Shown here: piece after piece, positions 17,783 to 25,964 of the stretch | Numbering within the stretch: position 1 is the first letter of the stretch | Layout of the letters: every line of letters starts with the position of its first letter | Notes under the pieces: model-generated | The model's input: only the letters and a program-made list of their open reading frames with translations | What the model was told of the DNA's origin: nothing | The model's database searches: none | Position numbers and translations under genes: made by a program | DNA from: Bacteroidales bacterium UBA1189 | Lineage (GTDB): Bacteria > Bacteroidota > Bacteroidia > Bacteroidales > Bacteroidaceae | Reading direction: 5' to 3' | Assembly (NCBI GenBank): GCA_002309805.1 | Contig: DBYJ01000015.1 | Span: 2,509 to 66,508 of the forward strand | DNA length: 64,000 bases

Positions 17783-18631
17783 TCAGAACGTCAAACCAAG
17801 GCAGACGCTTATGGGCCATACCTTAGCATCGTTCGGAGTCGAAATGGATGAAGTACCAGAGAAGAGTTCCATCAGCGAAGCCTTTGCCATCAGGCTGATG
17901 TTGTTGTAACCCACCTGAGTAAGCAGGTTGACGTTCAGCGGGTGCATGCTGATGCTGTTGGTAATGGTCTCTTTGCGCTTGCCGAACTGGCGTCCACGCG
18001 AAGCAGGCGAGAAGCGGTACTCCAGCTCAGGGCCGACGGTAAAGAAGAAACCATCGGAAGAGGTCTGGAACTCCAACTGCACAGGCAGCTTGAACGTCCA
18101 GTAACGGAACCACGTCTCGTCGTACTGCGTATCTGTTGGCAATTGGGCGAACTGCGTCGTGCGCTCACCTGCAGCAGAGCGGGAAGTAAAGAAATAGTTG
18201 GTAGAACCGAACTTGTACATCGTGCGTCCGAAACCGAAGGCAAAGCCAAGGCCTACATGATCGCTGCCCAGACGGACGGCGTCCATCGGCAGATAGATAC
18301 CCCACTCCCAGCTCTTGGCCTCGTCAATTTCAATGTCATCGACACGCATGGAAAGCGGCCCGTCAAGGAATCCGCTGAAGCCCATATAATAAAAAGGAAG
18401 ATGAGCATCGAAGCCATGGCCGTAGCTGATGTCGTACTTCACATTGGACTTCTCAGCCCTGCCGTCCTCATCATCGCGCGTGACGGTATACTCGCGGGTA
18501 ATCACCCATTGGCCAATGCGTTGCTGCTCGATGCCTGTACTCTCGTTGCTATTCTCCTGCGCACTAATTTCCGAAACGCCTGCAATAGCCAGTAGTGCGA
18601 CTGACAACAGGGCGAAGAATGACTTTTTCAT
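17783..18631 (-). CDS. outer-membrane beta-barrel protein, unknown role
   Basis: This 282-aa protein has a signal peptide (cleavage near residue 24, ISAQ). The remainder alternates hydrophobic and polar residues, is rich in aromatic residues, and ends in Phe (CLGLTF), typical of an outer-membrane barrel of about 10-12 strands. No named family is recognised with certainty; it resembles the porin-like OMP_b-brl groups of Bacteroidetes. It lies upstream of the RSH gene on the same strand, separated by 89 bp and an RSH promoter. Confidence 0.75.
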   Translation of the reverse strand: MKKSFFALLSVALLAIAGVSEISAQENSNESTGIEQQRIGQWVITREYTVTRDDEDGRAEKSNVKYDISYGHGFDAHLPFYYMGFSGFLDGPLSMRVDDIEIDEAKSWEWGIYLPMDAVRLGSDHVGLGFAFGFGRTMYKFGSTNYFFTSRSAAGERTTQFAQLPTDTQYDETWFRYWTFKLPVQLEFQTSSDGFFFTVGPELEYRFSPASRGRQFGKRKETITNSISMHPLNVNLLTQVGYNNISLMAKASLMELFSGTSSISTPNDAKVWPISVCLGLTF

Positions 18632-18714
18632 ATTCGTGAATCGTTGTTTTTACTTAAATTCTCTTATTAGACGTTGCAAAGTCAGAAAAAGTTGCACAGG
18701 CACGGATTTTTTAC

Positions 18715-18722
18715 TATCTTCG
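18715..18722 (+). promoter_or_regulatory. queA promoter -7 box
   Basis: TATCTTCG, one base from TAnnTTTG, lies 25 bp before the queA ATG. Confidence 0.6.
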
Positions 18723-18747
18723 CGCCGATTTTTTCAAAAAGGAAGAG

Positions 18748-20037
18748 ATGACCTGCGACATTCAGCATATCCGCATCGAAGACTACGACTATCCCCTGCC
18801 CGACGAGCGCATCGCCAAGTTCCCTCTGGCAGAGCGCGACAGCAGCAAGCTGCTTGTCTGCCTTAACGGCAAGGTGAGCGAGGACCGCTTCACGTCCCTG
18901 CCCCACTATCTGCCCAAGGGAGCGCTGATGGTGTTCAACAATACGCGCGTCATCCAGGCCCGCCTTCATTTCCGCAAGGAGACGGGGGCGCTGATAGAGG
19001 TGTTCTGCCTGGAGCCTCTAGTGCCAAGGGAATATGTCTCGATGTTTGCCCAGACGGATTCGTGCGTCTGGCTCTGCATGGTGGGTAATCTGAAGAAATG
19101 GAAGGGCGGAGCCCTCACACGCACCATCGAGGTTAACGGGCAGCTTGTGGAACTATCTGTGGAGCGGATGGATGAAGAGAAGGATTTAGCGCGAGGAACA
19201 ACGTATTGTACCACCTCCTCGCCTGAATTCCCTGTGCGGTTCAGCTGGAAAAGTCAGGACGAGAAACCCATCACCTTTGCTGAAGTGCTGCAAGCCTGCG
19301 GAGAATTGCCCATACCTCCTTATTTAAATAGGGAGACTCAGGAGAGCGACTTGCGCACCTATCAGACGGTCTATTCGAAGATCGACGGCTCAGTAGCTGC
19401 CCCAACGGCAGGGCTCCACTTCACGGAAAGCGTGCTGAAAGCCCTTGACGACTGCGGCATAGAGCGCGACGAGGTTACCTTGCACGTAGGAGCCGGCACG
19501 TTCAAACCCGTTAAGAGTGAATTCATTGGAGACCATGCCATGCATTCAGAATACATCGTCGTACGTCGGGCTACCATCGAGAAATTGATTGCCCACGGAG
19601 GCGAAGCCATTGCCGTAGGCACCACCTCCGTCCGCACGCTCGAGAGCCTTTATTACATCGGCCTCATCCTGCTCCGTCATCCTGATGCCAGCGAAGAAGA
19701 GCTCCACGTCCCCCAATGGATGCCCTACGAAAGCGCAGACGACATCCCCACGCTGGAGGCGTTGGGAGCCATCCTGCGTTGGATGGAAACAGGCGGATAC
19801 GATTGCCTTCATACCACTACGCAGATTATCATCGTACCTGGCTATAAGTTCCACATTGTGAGGCGCATGATCACCAATTTCCATCAACCCAAGAGTACGC
19901 TACTCTTGTTGGTTTCTGCCTTTGTCGGCAATCATGCCGATGGCACACCCGTCTGGCGCGACATCTACGACTTTGCCCTCGCGCACGATTTCCGTTTCCT
20001 CTCCTATGGGGATTCTTCTATTCTGAGCCGAGACTAA
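18748..20037 (+). CDS. queA: S-adenosylmethionine:tRNA ribosyltransferase-isomerase
   Basis: This 429-aa enzyme transfers and isomerises the ribosyl group of SAM onto 7-aminomethyl-7-deazaguanine in tRNA, giving epoxyqueuosine. Family motifs are clear: MVFNNTRVIQARL, AAPTAGLHFTESVL, HVGAGTFKPV, GTTSVRTLESL and NFHQPKSTLLLLVSAFVG. The protein is longer than the usual ~345 aa because of insertions (for example near 265-330), as in the longer QueA paralogues that some Bacteroidetes carry. It could therefore be a paralogue rather than the main QueA. Confidence 0.93.
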   Translation: MTCDIQHIRIEDYDYPLPDERIAKFPLAERDSSKLLVCLNGKVSEDRFTSLPHYLPKGALMVFNNTRVIQARLHFRKETGALIEVFCLEPLVPREYVSMFAQTDSCVWLCMVGNLKKWKGGALTRTIEVNGQLVELSVERMDEEKDLARGTTYCTTSSPEFPVRFSWKSQDEKPITFAEVLQACGELPIPPYLNRETQESDLRTYQTVYSKIDGSVAAPTAGLHFTESVLKALDDCGIERDEVTLHVGAGTFKPVKSEFIGDHAMHSEYIVVRRATIEKLIAHGGEAIAVGTTSVRTLESLYYIGLILLRHPDASEEELHVPQWMPYESADDIPTLEALGAILRWMETGGYDCLHTTTQIIIVPGYKFHIVRRMITNFHQPKSTLLLLVSAFVGNHADGTPVWRDIYDFALAHDFRFLSYGDSSILSRD

Positions 20038-20086
20038 CGTCAAGCACTCAAATCCATACATTATAAACCACTAAAAAGAAATTCAC

Positions 20087-20788
20087 ATGATAAGCATTGG
20101 AGATAAAGTCCGTTTTCTGACTGAAACTGGAGGGGGAAGAGTAAAAGCATTCAAGGATAAGAATACCGTGATTGTCGAGGGAGATGACGGTTTTGACATT
20201 CCTATGCTCATAACCAACGTGGTTGTCGTTGGCAATACCGATGCCCTGAATTTCGAGCGGAAGCCATCGAAGAAAGAAGTGGAGAAAAAAGAAAAAGAGC
20301 CCGAAAAGGCTCCCGTCGAAGCAGAGGAAGCACCCAAGCCCGCTCCTATCATTCAGGAATTTGCAGGGCACGAGGCGCTCAATGTGCATCTCGCCTTCCT
20401 CCCGATGGACATCAAGTCCATCAGCACTACTGTCATGGAGGCATGGCTGGTAAACGACAGCAACTACTTCATCACCTACGCCTGGGCCTCCATCGGCTCA
20501 GGCAGCCAGACGCTTTTCAATCAAGGAACGCTGGAGCCCAATAGCGTGGTGTTCCTTCGTGAATTCACACGCGACATGTACAACCAGCTGGAGCACATCA
20601 GCGTGCAACTCTTTGCCTGGAAGAAGGGAAAGCCCTACCGGCGTAAACCCGTCATCGACGTGGAGTTACGCATCGATACCGTGAAATTCTTCAAGCTTCA
20701 CACCTTCCGCGAGACGCCGTTCTTCGAAGACCCTGCCCTACTCTACGATATTGTACGTGACGATCGTCCCTCGCGCCCTGTTCAATAA
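20087..20788 (+). CDS. DUF2027 protein lacking the C-terminal Smr domain
   Basis: This 233-aa protein opens with the DUF2027 signature (MISIGDKVRFLTETGGGRV, DGFDIPMLITNVVVV). A charged linker (about 65-90) and a beta-rich domain follow (INVHLAF-type region, FREFTRDMYNQLEHISVQLFAWKKG). Bacteroides homologues, from memory, are about 340 aa and continue from the PALVYEIV...RPV segment into a Smr nuclease-like domain. Here the protein stops at PALLYDIVRDDRPSRPVQ, just where that linker begins, and no Smr coding remnant is visible downstream. A 21-bp repeat array begins 41 bp after the stop codon. Confidence 0.85.
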   Translation: MISIGDKVRFLTETGGGRVKAFKDKNTVIVEGDDGFDIPMLITNVVVVGNTDALNFERKPSKKEVEKKEKEPEKAPVEAEEAPKPAPIIQEFAGHEALNVHLAFLPMDIKSISTTVMEAWLVNDSNYFITYAWASIGSGSQTLFNQGTLEPNSVVFLREFTRDMYNQLEHISVQLFAWKKGKPYRRKPVIDVELRIDTVKFFKLHTFRETPFFEDPALLYDIVRDDRPSRPVQ

Positions 20789-20829
20789 AGGAACAGCTCC
20801 CAAGAAATAGCATCAAAGACGCTGTTCAC

Positions 20830-20934
20830 AGAATAGGCAAATAAAAATTTAGAATAGGCGAATAAAAATTTAGAATAGGCGAATAAATTTTTAACGCAGG
20901 CAAATAAAAAATTAACGCAGGCAAATAAATTCAC
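20830..20934. repeat. 21-bp repeat array B (five exact units)
   Basis: Five consecutive units of exactly 21 bp start at 20830, 20851, 20872, 20893 and 20914. Units 1-3 begin AGAATAGGC and units 4-5 begin AACGCAGGC; all continue with RAATAAA and a T- or A-rich end. The A-tracts recur every 21 bp, which should curve the DNA. The array lies 58 bp upstream of the -7 box of the next gene. Confidence 0.95.
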
Positions 20935-20992
20935 GACGTAGTGCTTCGTTATAAAAAACGCTAATTTTTTTGGCCTTCTCCTTTTCTCTTAG

Positions 20993-21000
20993 TATCTTTG
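20993..21000 (+). promoter_or_regulatory. promoter giving a leaderless transcript
   Basis: TATCTTTG has TTTG at 20969-20972, an ideal 20-bp spacing. Only five bases separate the box from the ATG at 21006, so transcription should start at or next to the start codon. Confidence 0.75.
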
Positions 21001-21005
21001 CCCCG

Positions 21006-21680
21006 ATGAAACGTATTCCAAACCCCATAAAAGTCCATCTGTTTGCGCTCATCTGCGCAGTCATTGGCTTTGCTCCTGCGGCTAATGCGCTGATAATTCA
21101 GCCATCCGTCGTTCAGGCTGATACCGTCACACTATCTGCCACCGATGTCGCAAAAGCGCAGAAAGAGGCCGACAAGATAGCCCGTAAGGCGGCTAAGGAG
21201 GAAGCGAAAAAAGCGCGCAACCACGAGAAATACCTCAAAAAGCAGGCCAAGAAACAGGCTAAGCGCGAAAAGGAGCAGGCAAAAATGGTAGCCCGTTCGC
21301 AGAAAGAGGCCGAGAAGATGGCAAAGAAACTGGCTGCGATGAAGCCTCAGACGGTTTGGCTCTATGGAGCTGGCATGAATTTCCTTGACTCTGTGGTCTA
21401 TGTGACTGACTTCCAGCATCTGGACAGCGTTTATATCGAGCCCGACGGAGAATTGCGCGACTACTATGCCTACTCGGGCAGCCTGAAATTCTACCTCGAA
21501 TCGCACTACGGGCTTGAAAACGAAATGTGCGCCGTATTCTATATGACAGACGAGAAAAAGGCCGTCAAGCGCTTCTCCAAAATGGATGCCAAACTGCGCA
21601 AGAAGGGCTTCATAATCAATCGTGTCAGCCGCGACGACTTTGCCTTCGAACGTGAGGACGAGAGCGCGTCCACCCAGTAA
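21006..21680 (+). CDS. exported coiled-coil protein, unknown
   Basis: This 224-aa protein has a signal peptide (MKRIPNPIKVHLFALICAV...). An extremely Lys/Ala/Glu-rich helix spans about residues 45-110 (KEADKIARKAAKEEAKKARN), probably a coiled coil. A compact C-terminal domain (about 115-220) begins TVWLYGAGMNFLDSVVYVTD. The C-terminal domain resembles small Bacteroidetes proteins of unknown function. The gene is followed after 21 bp by the clostripain-like gene, so the two are likely cotranscribed from the promoter at 20993. An in-frame ATG 12 codons upstream lies before that promoter and is rejected. Confidence 0.8.
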   Translation: MKRIPNPIKVHLFALICAVIGFAPAANALIIQPSVVQADTVTLSATDVAKAQKEADKIARKAAKEEAKKARNHEKYLKKQAKKQAKREKEQAKMVARSQKEAEKMAKKLAAMKPQTVWLYGAGMNFLDSVVYVTDFQHLDSVYIEPDGELRDYYAYSGSLKFYLESHYGLENEMCAVFYMTDEKKAVKRFSKMDAKLRKKGFIINRVSRDDFAFEREDESASTQ

Positions 21681-21701
21681 TAGAACTGCAAGAAAAACAC
21701 C

Positions 21702-22937
21702 ATGTCACTACGGGCTATTGGCTACAGACTTCTGGCGGCAATCCTGCTTCTGCCCCTCTCTGCATGCCATCCGTGGGACCACCCAGGAAACGAAGACGAT
21801 GACAACCGCCTCACGCGTACCATATTGGTTTACATGGTGGCGGAAAACAGCCTCTCCTACGGGAATTTTCAGGAACAGGACTTCGAAGAGATTGTCCAAT
21901 CTGTGGGCGAGATTCCTGACAAATGCCAAATGCTTATCTATATGGACGACACGGAGTTCCCACGTCTCTATGTGGTTGACAAGTCCCAGCCGACGGGCTT
22001 GCGTGAGCTCTTGCATTGGAAGACCGATTACGACAGCTGCGACCCAGGCACTCTGAAAGAAATCATGAATGCCGCCGTCACCCTCTATCCGTCCAAGGGC
22101 TACGGACTGGTTTTCTGGAGCCACGGAAACGCCTGGATGCCAGCCAAACGCGCTGAAAATCCGCGACGCACCATCGGTATTGACAACGGACGAAACAGCC
22201 AAGATAATTCAGGGTCGAAAATGGAAATCAGCCAACTGCGCGAAGCCCTGAGTCCCTTCCCCAAGCTAGACTTCCTGATGTTCGACGCCTGCTTCATGCA
22301 GACCATCGAAGTGGCCTGGGAGCTGCGCGACATCACCCGTTACATCATTGCCTCGCCTGCCGAGATACCCAACCCAGGTGCGCCCTACCATCGCATCATC
22401 CCCCCGATGTTTGCCAAACAAGCCGATGTGGAGGGTATCATCGATGAATATTTCCGCTTCTATGCCGACTCTGCCGTCTATATCCGCGAAGGCTACAGCT
22501 ATACCCACGGGGCGGTACTCTCTGTTGTCGATTGCACGAAGTTGGAGGCCTTGCAGGCTTCAACAGAAAAGATGGTTCAACGCTATGCCTCAGCCGACGA
22601 AGACCTAAGGCTGACAAGTGTGCTCAGGTATTTCCCCCTCTCGTCGCAGGTCATTCCTGAATTCTATGACATGAAGGGCTACATGCGCCACCTTATCACC
22701 TCGTCTACGGATTGGAGTGAGTGGCACGCCGCTTTCGACGCTGCCGTACCCTATCGCAGAGCTACGGAGCATTGGTTTACTTCCTACACAGGCGGCTACA
22801 TGTACATTCGTGACAAAGAGGACTTCGGAGGAATCTCCATGTTCGTTCCCCAACCCGAGGATTACTTCGACAACCTCCTGAACCAATTCCGCGCCACTTC
22901 GTGGTATCCCGTCTCAGGCTGGTCGTCCTTTTATTAA
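21702..22937 (+). CDS. clostripain-like cysteine peptidase (C11), lipoprotein
   Basis: This 411-aa lipoprotein (lipobox LPLSAC, Cys22) has a caspase-fold C11 peptidase domain. The catalytic His is in FWSHGNAW (H141) and the catalytic Cys in MFDACFMQ (C197). ILVYMVAENSL near 41 is the typical first strand, and IASPAEIPNPGAPY follows the Cys. It is expected to cut after Arg or Lys outside the cytoplasm. No propeptide cleavage site can be assigned with certainty. Confidence 0.9.
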   Translation: MSLRAIGYRLLAAILLLPLSACHPWDHPGNEDDDNRLTRTILVYMVAENSLSYGNFQEQDFEEIVQSVGEIPDKCQMLIYMDDTEFPRLYVVDKSQPTGLRELLHWKTDYDSCDPGTLKEIMNAAVTLYPSKGYGLVFWSHGNAWMPAKRAENPRRTIGIDNGRNSQDNSGSKMEISQLREALSPFPKLDFLMFDACFMQTIEVAWELRDITRYIIASPAEIPNPGAPYHRIIPPMFAKQADVEGIIDEYFRFYADSAVYIREGYSYTHGAVLSVVDCTKLEALQASTEKMVQRYASADEDLRLTSVLRYFPLSSQVIPEFYDMKGYMRHLITSSTDWSEWHAAFDAAVPYRRATEHWFTSYTGGYMYIRDKEDFGGISMFVPQPEDYFDNLLNQFRATSWYPVSGWSSFY

Positions 22938-22959
22938 AACAGACAATACAATCCGTATA

Positions 22960-23829
22960 TTAAAGCGCCAGCTGCTGACGCATTTTTCCCTTCAACTCTT
23001 CTGAAACGGAAACCAGCGGAAGACGAAGCACATCGTGGCACATTCCCTTCAGGCTCAAAGCGGCTTTCACACCCGCAGGACTACCCTCAGCAAACAGCAG
23101 GTCACACCACTCGGCAAATCCAAAACTTTCGTCGCATTTCCCCTTATTCACCAACGCGCAGGCCTCGCGCGGGAAAAGATTGCTCAGCACAGATACCACG
23201 CCGTCAGCCCCTAACGACATCAGCTGCGGCGTCAGCTTATCGTCGCCACTGAGAACTTTGAACCCCTCAGGACGCTCGCGGATAATCCGCTCTATCTGAG
23301 GGACATTGCCCGATGCCTCCTTAATACCGATAATGCGCGTGCAGTCACGAGCCAAGCGCAATGTGGTATCTGCCGTAAGGTTCACGCCCGTACGCGAAGG
23401 CACATTATAGAGCACAATAGGTAACGGAGAAGCCTCGGCCAACGTACGATAATGGCGGTAAAGCCCCTCCTGCGAAGGCTTGTTATAATAAGGCGTGACG
23501 ATGAGCAAGGCATCCATCCCTTCGAAAGAATCGGATTTCATACGCCTGAGCATACCCGCCGTATCATTACCTCCAAACCCCAGCAATAGGGGAAGCCTCC
23601 CTTCGACTATACGGACTATTGTTTTGCGTATCAAATGCTGTTCATCGTCCGTCAGCGTAGGCGTCTCGGCTGTAGTGCCCAATACACAGAGGAAGTTCAC
23701 CCCCGCTTCGATATTACTGACGACCAAGCGATCCAGCGCGTCCACATCCACACGGCCGTCCTCACAGAAAGGGGTCACAAGGGCTGTTCCCACGCCGCTA
23801 AGTCCCACAAAAGCTTCGTTTCTATCCAT
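22960..23829 (-). CDS. dapA: 4-hydroxy-tetrahydrodipicolinate synthase
   Basis: This 289-aa enzyme condenses pyruvate and aspartate semialdehyde, the first step to diaminopimelate and lysine. It shows GVGTALVTPF at the start, GTTAETPTL, the Tyr motif VLYNVPSRTGVNL and the Schiff-base Lys in IIGIKEASGN. The start at 23829 gives the normal length; an upstream in-frame ATG would add 17 unsupported residues and precede the promoter (minus-strand TACCTTCG at 23857-23850). Confidence 0.96.
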   Translation of the reverse strand: MDRNEAFVGLSGVGTALVTPFCEDGRVDVDALDRLVVSNIEAGVNFLCVLGTTAETPTLTDDEQHLIRKTIVRIVEGRLPLLLGFGGNDTAGMLRRMKSDSFEGMDALLIVTPYYNKPSQEGLYRHYRTLAEASPLPIVLYNVPSRTGVNLTADTTLRLARDCTRIIGIKEASGNVPQIERIIRERPEGFKVLSGDDKLTPQLMSLGADGVVSVLSNLFPREACALVNKGKCDESFGFAEWCDLLFAEGSPAGVKAALSLKGMCHDVLRLPLVSVSEELKGKMRQQLAL

Positions 23830-23849
23830 GTTATTACCTAAATCTTCGG

Positions 23850-23857
23850 CGAAGGTA
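23850..23857 (-). promoter_or_regulatory. dapA promoter -7 box
   Basis: Minus-strand TACCTTCG, 20 bp before the dapA start; one mismatch to TAnnTTTG. Confidence 0.55.
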
Positions 23858-23922
23858 GTGCAACCTATGCAAAAAAACAAATCTATTTACCTTTTTTGTA
23901 GAAACACACGAATATAATTCCA

Positions 23923-25941
23923 TTACGCCTCACCTATCATCTTGAGGAACTGCTGTTCGTCCACCAGCGGAATGCCGAGTGAGGCTGCTTTCTCCCGCTT
24001 GGCAGGACCCATATTCTCGCCAGCCAGCACAAAGGAGGTCTTCGAAGAGATAGACGACACGTTCGTCCCTCCGTGACGTTCGATGAGAGCCTTATATTCC
24101 TCGCGGCTATGTTGTTGGAATACGCCGCTGATGACGATGGACTGACCTTTCAGAGCATCCGAAGACGGAGTGTTGTCTGCATCTGAATCCGTCAAGGCAA
24201 ACTGCAAGCCAGCCTCGCGCAGGCGTGCGACAAAGGTGCGGTTACGCTCATCGGCAAAGAAACGAATAACGCTCTGGGCAATCTTCGTGCCTATTTCGGG
24301 CACGGCTGTGAGTTCATCCAAACTGGCAGCAGCCACAGCATCCATGCTGCGGAAAGCATGTGCCAACGTCTTGGCCACGGTCTCTCCCACAAACCGGATG
24401 CCTATGGCAAAGAGTACGCGCTCAAAAGGTACGCTGCGCGAAGCGGCTATGCCGTGAACGATGTTCAACGCAGACTTTTGCCCCATACGGGGCAGGCGAC
24501 TGACATCCAGCGCACGCAAGCCGTAAAGGTCGGCAGCATCGTGTATCAGTCCCGCACTCCACAGGAGGTCAACGGTTTCACCTCCCAGGCCGTCGATATT
24601 CATAGCCTTACGACTGACGAAATGCTCGATACGTCCCTTCAATTGTGGAGGACAACCAGAATCGTTCGGGCAATACCACGCAGCCTCACCCTCGAACCGC
24701 ACGAGCGGAGTGCCGCATTCGGGGCAGCGCGTCACCATCCGCACCTTGTCGCCCAGCATCATGCCGCGGCTGGCCACATCCACCGCCGTTATCTTGGGAA
24801 TAATCTCGCCCCCCTTCTCCACATAGACCATGTCGCCGATATGAAGGTCGAGGGCCTGCACAAAGTCGTCGTTATGCAGCGTAGCCCGACGGACAATGGT
24901 GCCGCTCAGGGGCACAGCATCAAAGTTGGCGACGGGCGTAACGGTACCCATGCGGCCCACCTGATAAGTGACGCTACCCAGTCGCGTCAAGGCCTGCTCG
25001 GCCTTGAATTTGTAAGCAATTGCCCAACGGGGAACCTTAGCCGTATAGCCCAACAGCTCCTGCTGGCGCACACTATTCACTTTCAGCACAACGCCATCAG
25101 TAGCCACAGGCAAATTCTTCCGTTCGGTATCCCAACGGTTAATAAACGCCATCACCTCTTCCAGCGTATGGCACTTCTGCATAGCATCCGACACCTTAAG
25201 TCCCCAACTGCGGGCTGCCTGAAGATTCTCATAATGTCCATCCGTTGGCAGTTCATCAGAAAGCAGATAATAGAGATAGGCATCCAGCTGACGGCGAGCC
25301 ACTTCGGCAGGCGAGAGAAGCTTCAAGGTTCCGCTTGCTGCGTTACGGGGATTGGCAAACAGCGGTTCTTCGTTTGCCTCACGCTCTGCATTGAGACGCT
25401 CGAAAGAAGCCCACGGCATCAGCACCTCGCCACGAATCTCAAATTCATCGGGCCATCCCTCGCCACGCAGCGTAAGGGGAATGCTGCGGATGGTACGCAC
25501 ATTGGCCGTCACGTCATCGCCAAGCACGCCATCCCCTCGCGTCACCGCACGGACAAGGCGTCCCTCTTCGTAAATGAGTGAAATGGAAAGCCCGTCGAAC
25601 TTCAGTTCGCAGCATATCTCAAACGGCTCCCCGCCAAGGCCCTGCTGCACGCGACGATAGAAGTCCTCCACCTCACTACGGCTGTATGTATTCGCCAGCG
25701 ACAGCATAGGGTGAGCATGCTCTACCTGCTGGAAGCCTTCACTTCCCAAATCACTTCCCACCCGCTGCGAAGGGCTGTTCGGGTCAAACAGTTCGTGATG
25801 GACTGCCTCTAAATCCTGAAGGCGGCGCATCTTCTCATCGAATTCCTGGTCGCTGATGGTAGGGGCATTGAGGACATAATAGTTGTAGTTATGTCCATTC
25901 AGTTCATCCCTCAAAGCCAATATCTCTTCTCTCTCCGTCAT
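23923..25941 (-). CDS. ligA: NAD-dependent DNA ligase
   Basis: This 672-aa protein seals nicks in replication and repair. The Ia domain (HNYNYYVLNAPTISD) and the adenylation motif KFDG (CELKFDGLSISL, near 116) are present. The OB fold, a four-Cys zinc finger (CPECGTPL...CPNDSGC near 412-435), helix-hairpin-helix repeats and a C-terminal BRCT domain (GQSIVISGVFQQHSREEYK) follow. Length and domain order are standard. It lies 23 bp after the acyl-activating gene on the same strand and is probably cotranscribed. Confidence 0.97.
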   Translation of the reverse strand: MTEREEILALRDELNGHNYNYYVLNAPTISDQEFDEKMRRLQDLEAVHHELFDPNSPSQRVGSDLGSEGFQQVEHAHPMLSLANTYSRSEVEDFYRRVQQGLGGEPFEICCELKFDGLSISLIYEEGRLVRAVTRGDGVLGDDVTANVRTIRSIPLTLRGEGWPDEFEIRGEVLMPWASFERLNAEREANEEPLFANPRNAASGTLKLLSPAEVARRQLDAYLYYLLSDELPTDGHYENLQAARSWGLKVSDAMQKCHTLEEVMAFINRWDTERKNLPVATDGVVLKVNSVRQQELLGYTAKVPRWAIAYKFKAEQALTRLGSVTYQVGRMGTVTPVANFDAVPLSGTIVRRATLHNDDFVQALDLHIGDMVYVEKGGEIIPKITAVDVASRGMMLGDKVRMVTRCPECGTPLVRFEGEAAWYCPNDSGCPPQLKGRIEHFVSRKAMNIDGLGGETVDLLWSAGLIHDAADLYGLRALDVSRLPRMGQKSALNIVHGIAASRSVPFERVLFAIGIRFVGETVAKTLAHAFRSMDAVAAASLDELTAVPEIGTKIAQSVIRFFADERNRTFVARLREAGLQFALTDSDADNTPSSDALKGQSIVISGVFQQHSREEYKALIERHGGTNVSSISSKTSFVLAGENMGPAKREKAASLGIPLVDEQQFLKMIGEA

Positions 25942-25964
25942 TTTTACTTATTCTTTAACCCATA

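Noticed and set aside
20830..20934. CRISPR-like array
   Set aside because: Units are only 21 bp with no alternation of constant repeat and unique spacer, and no cas genes are in the window.
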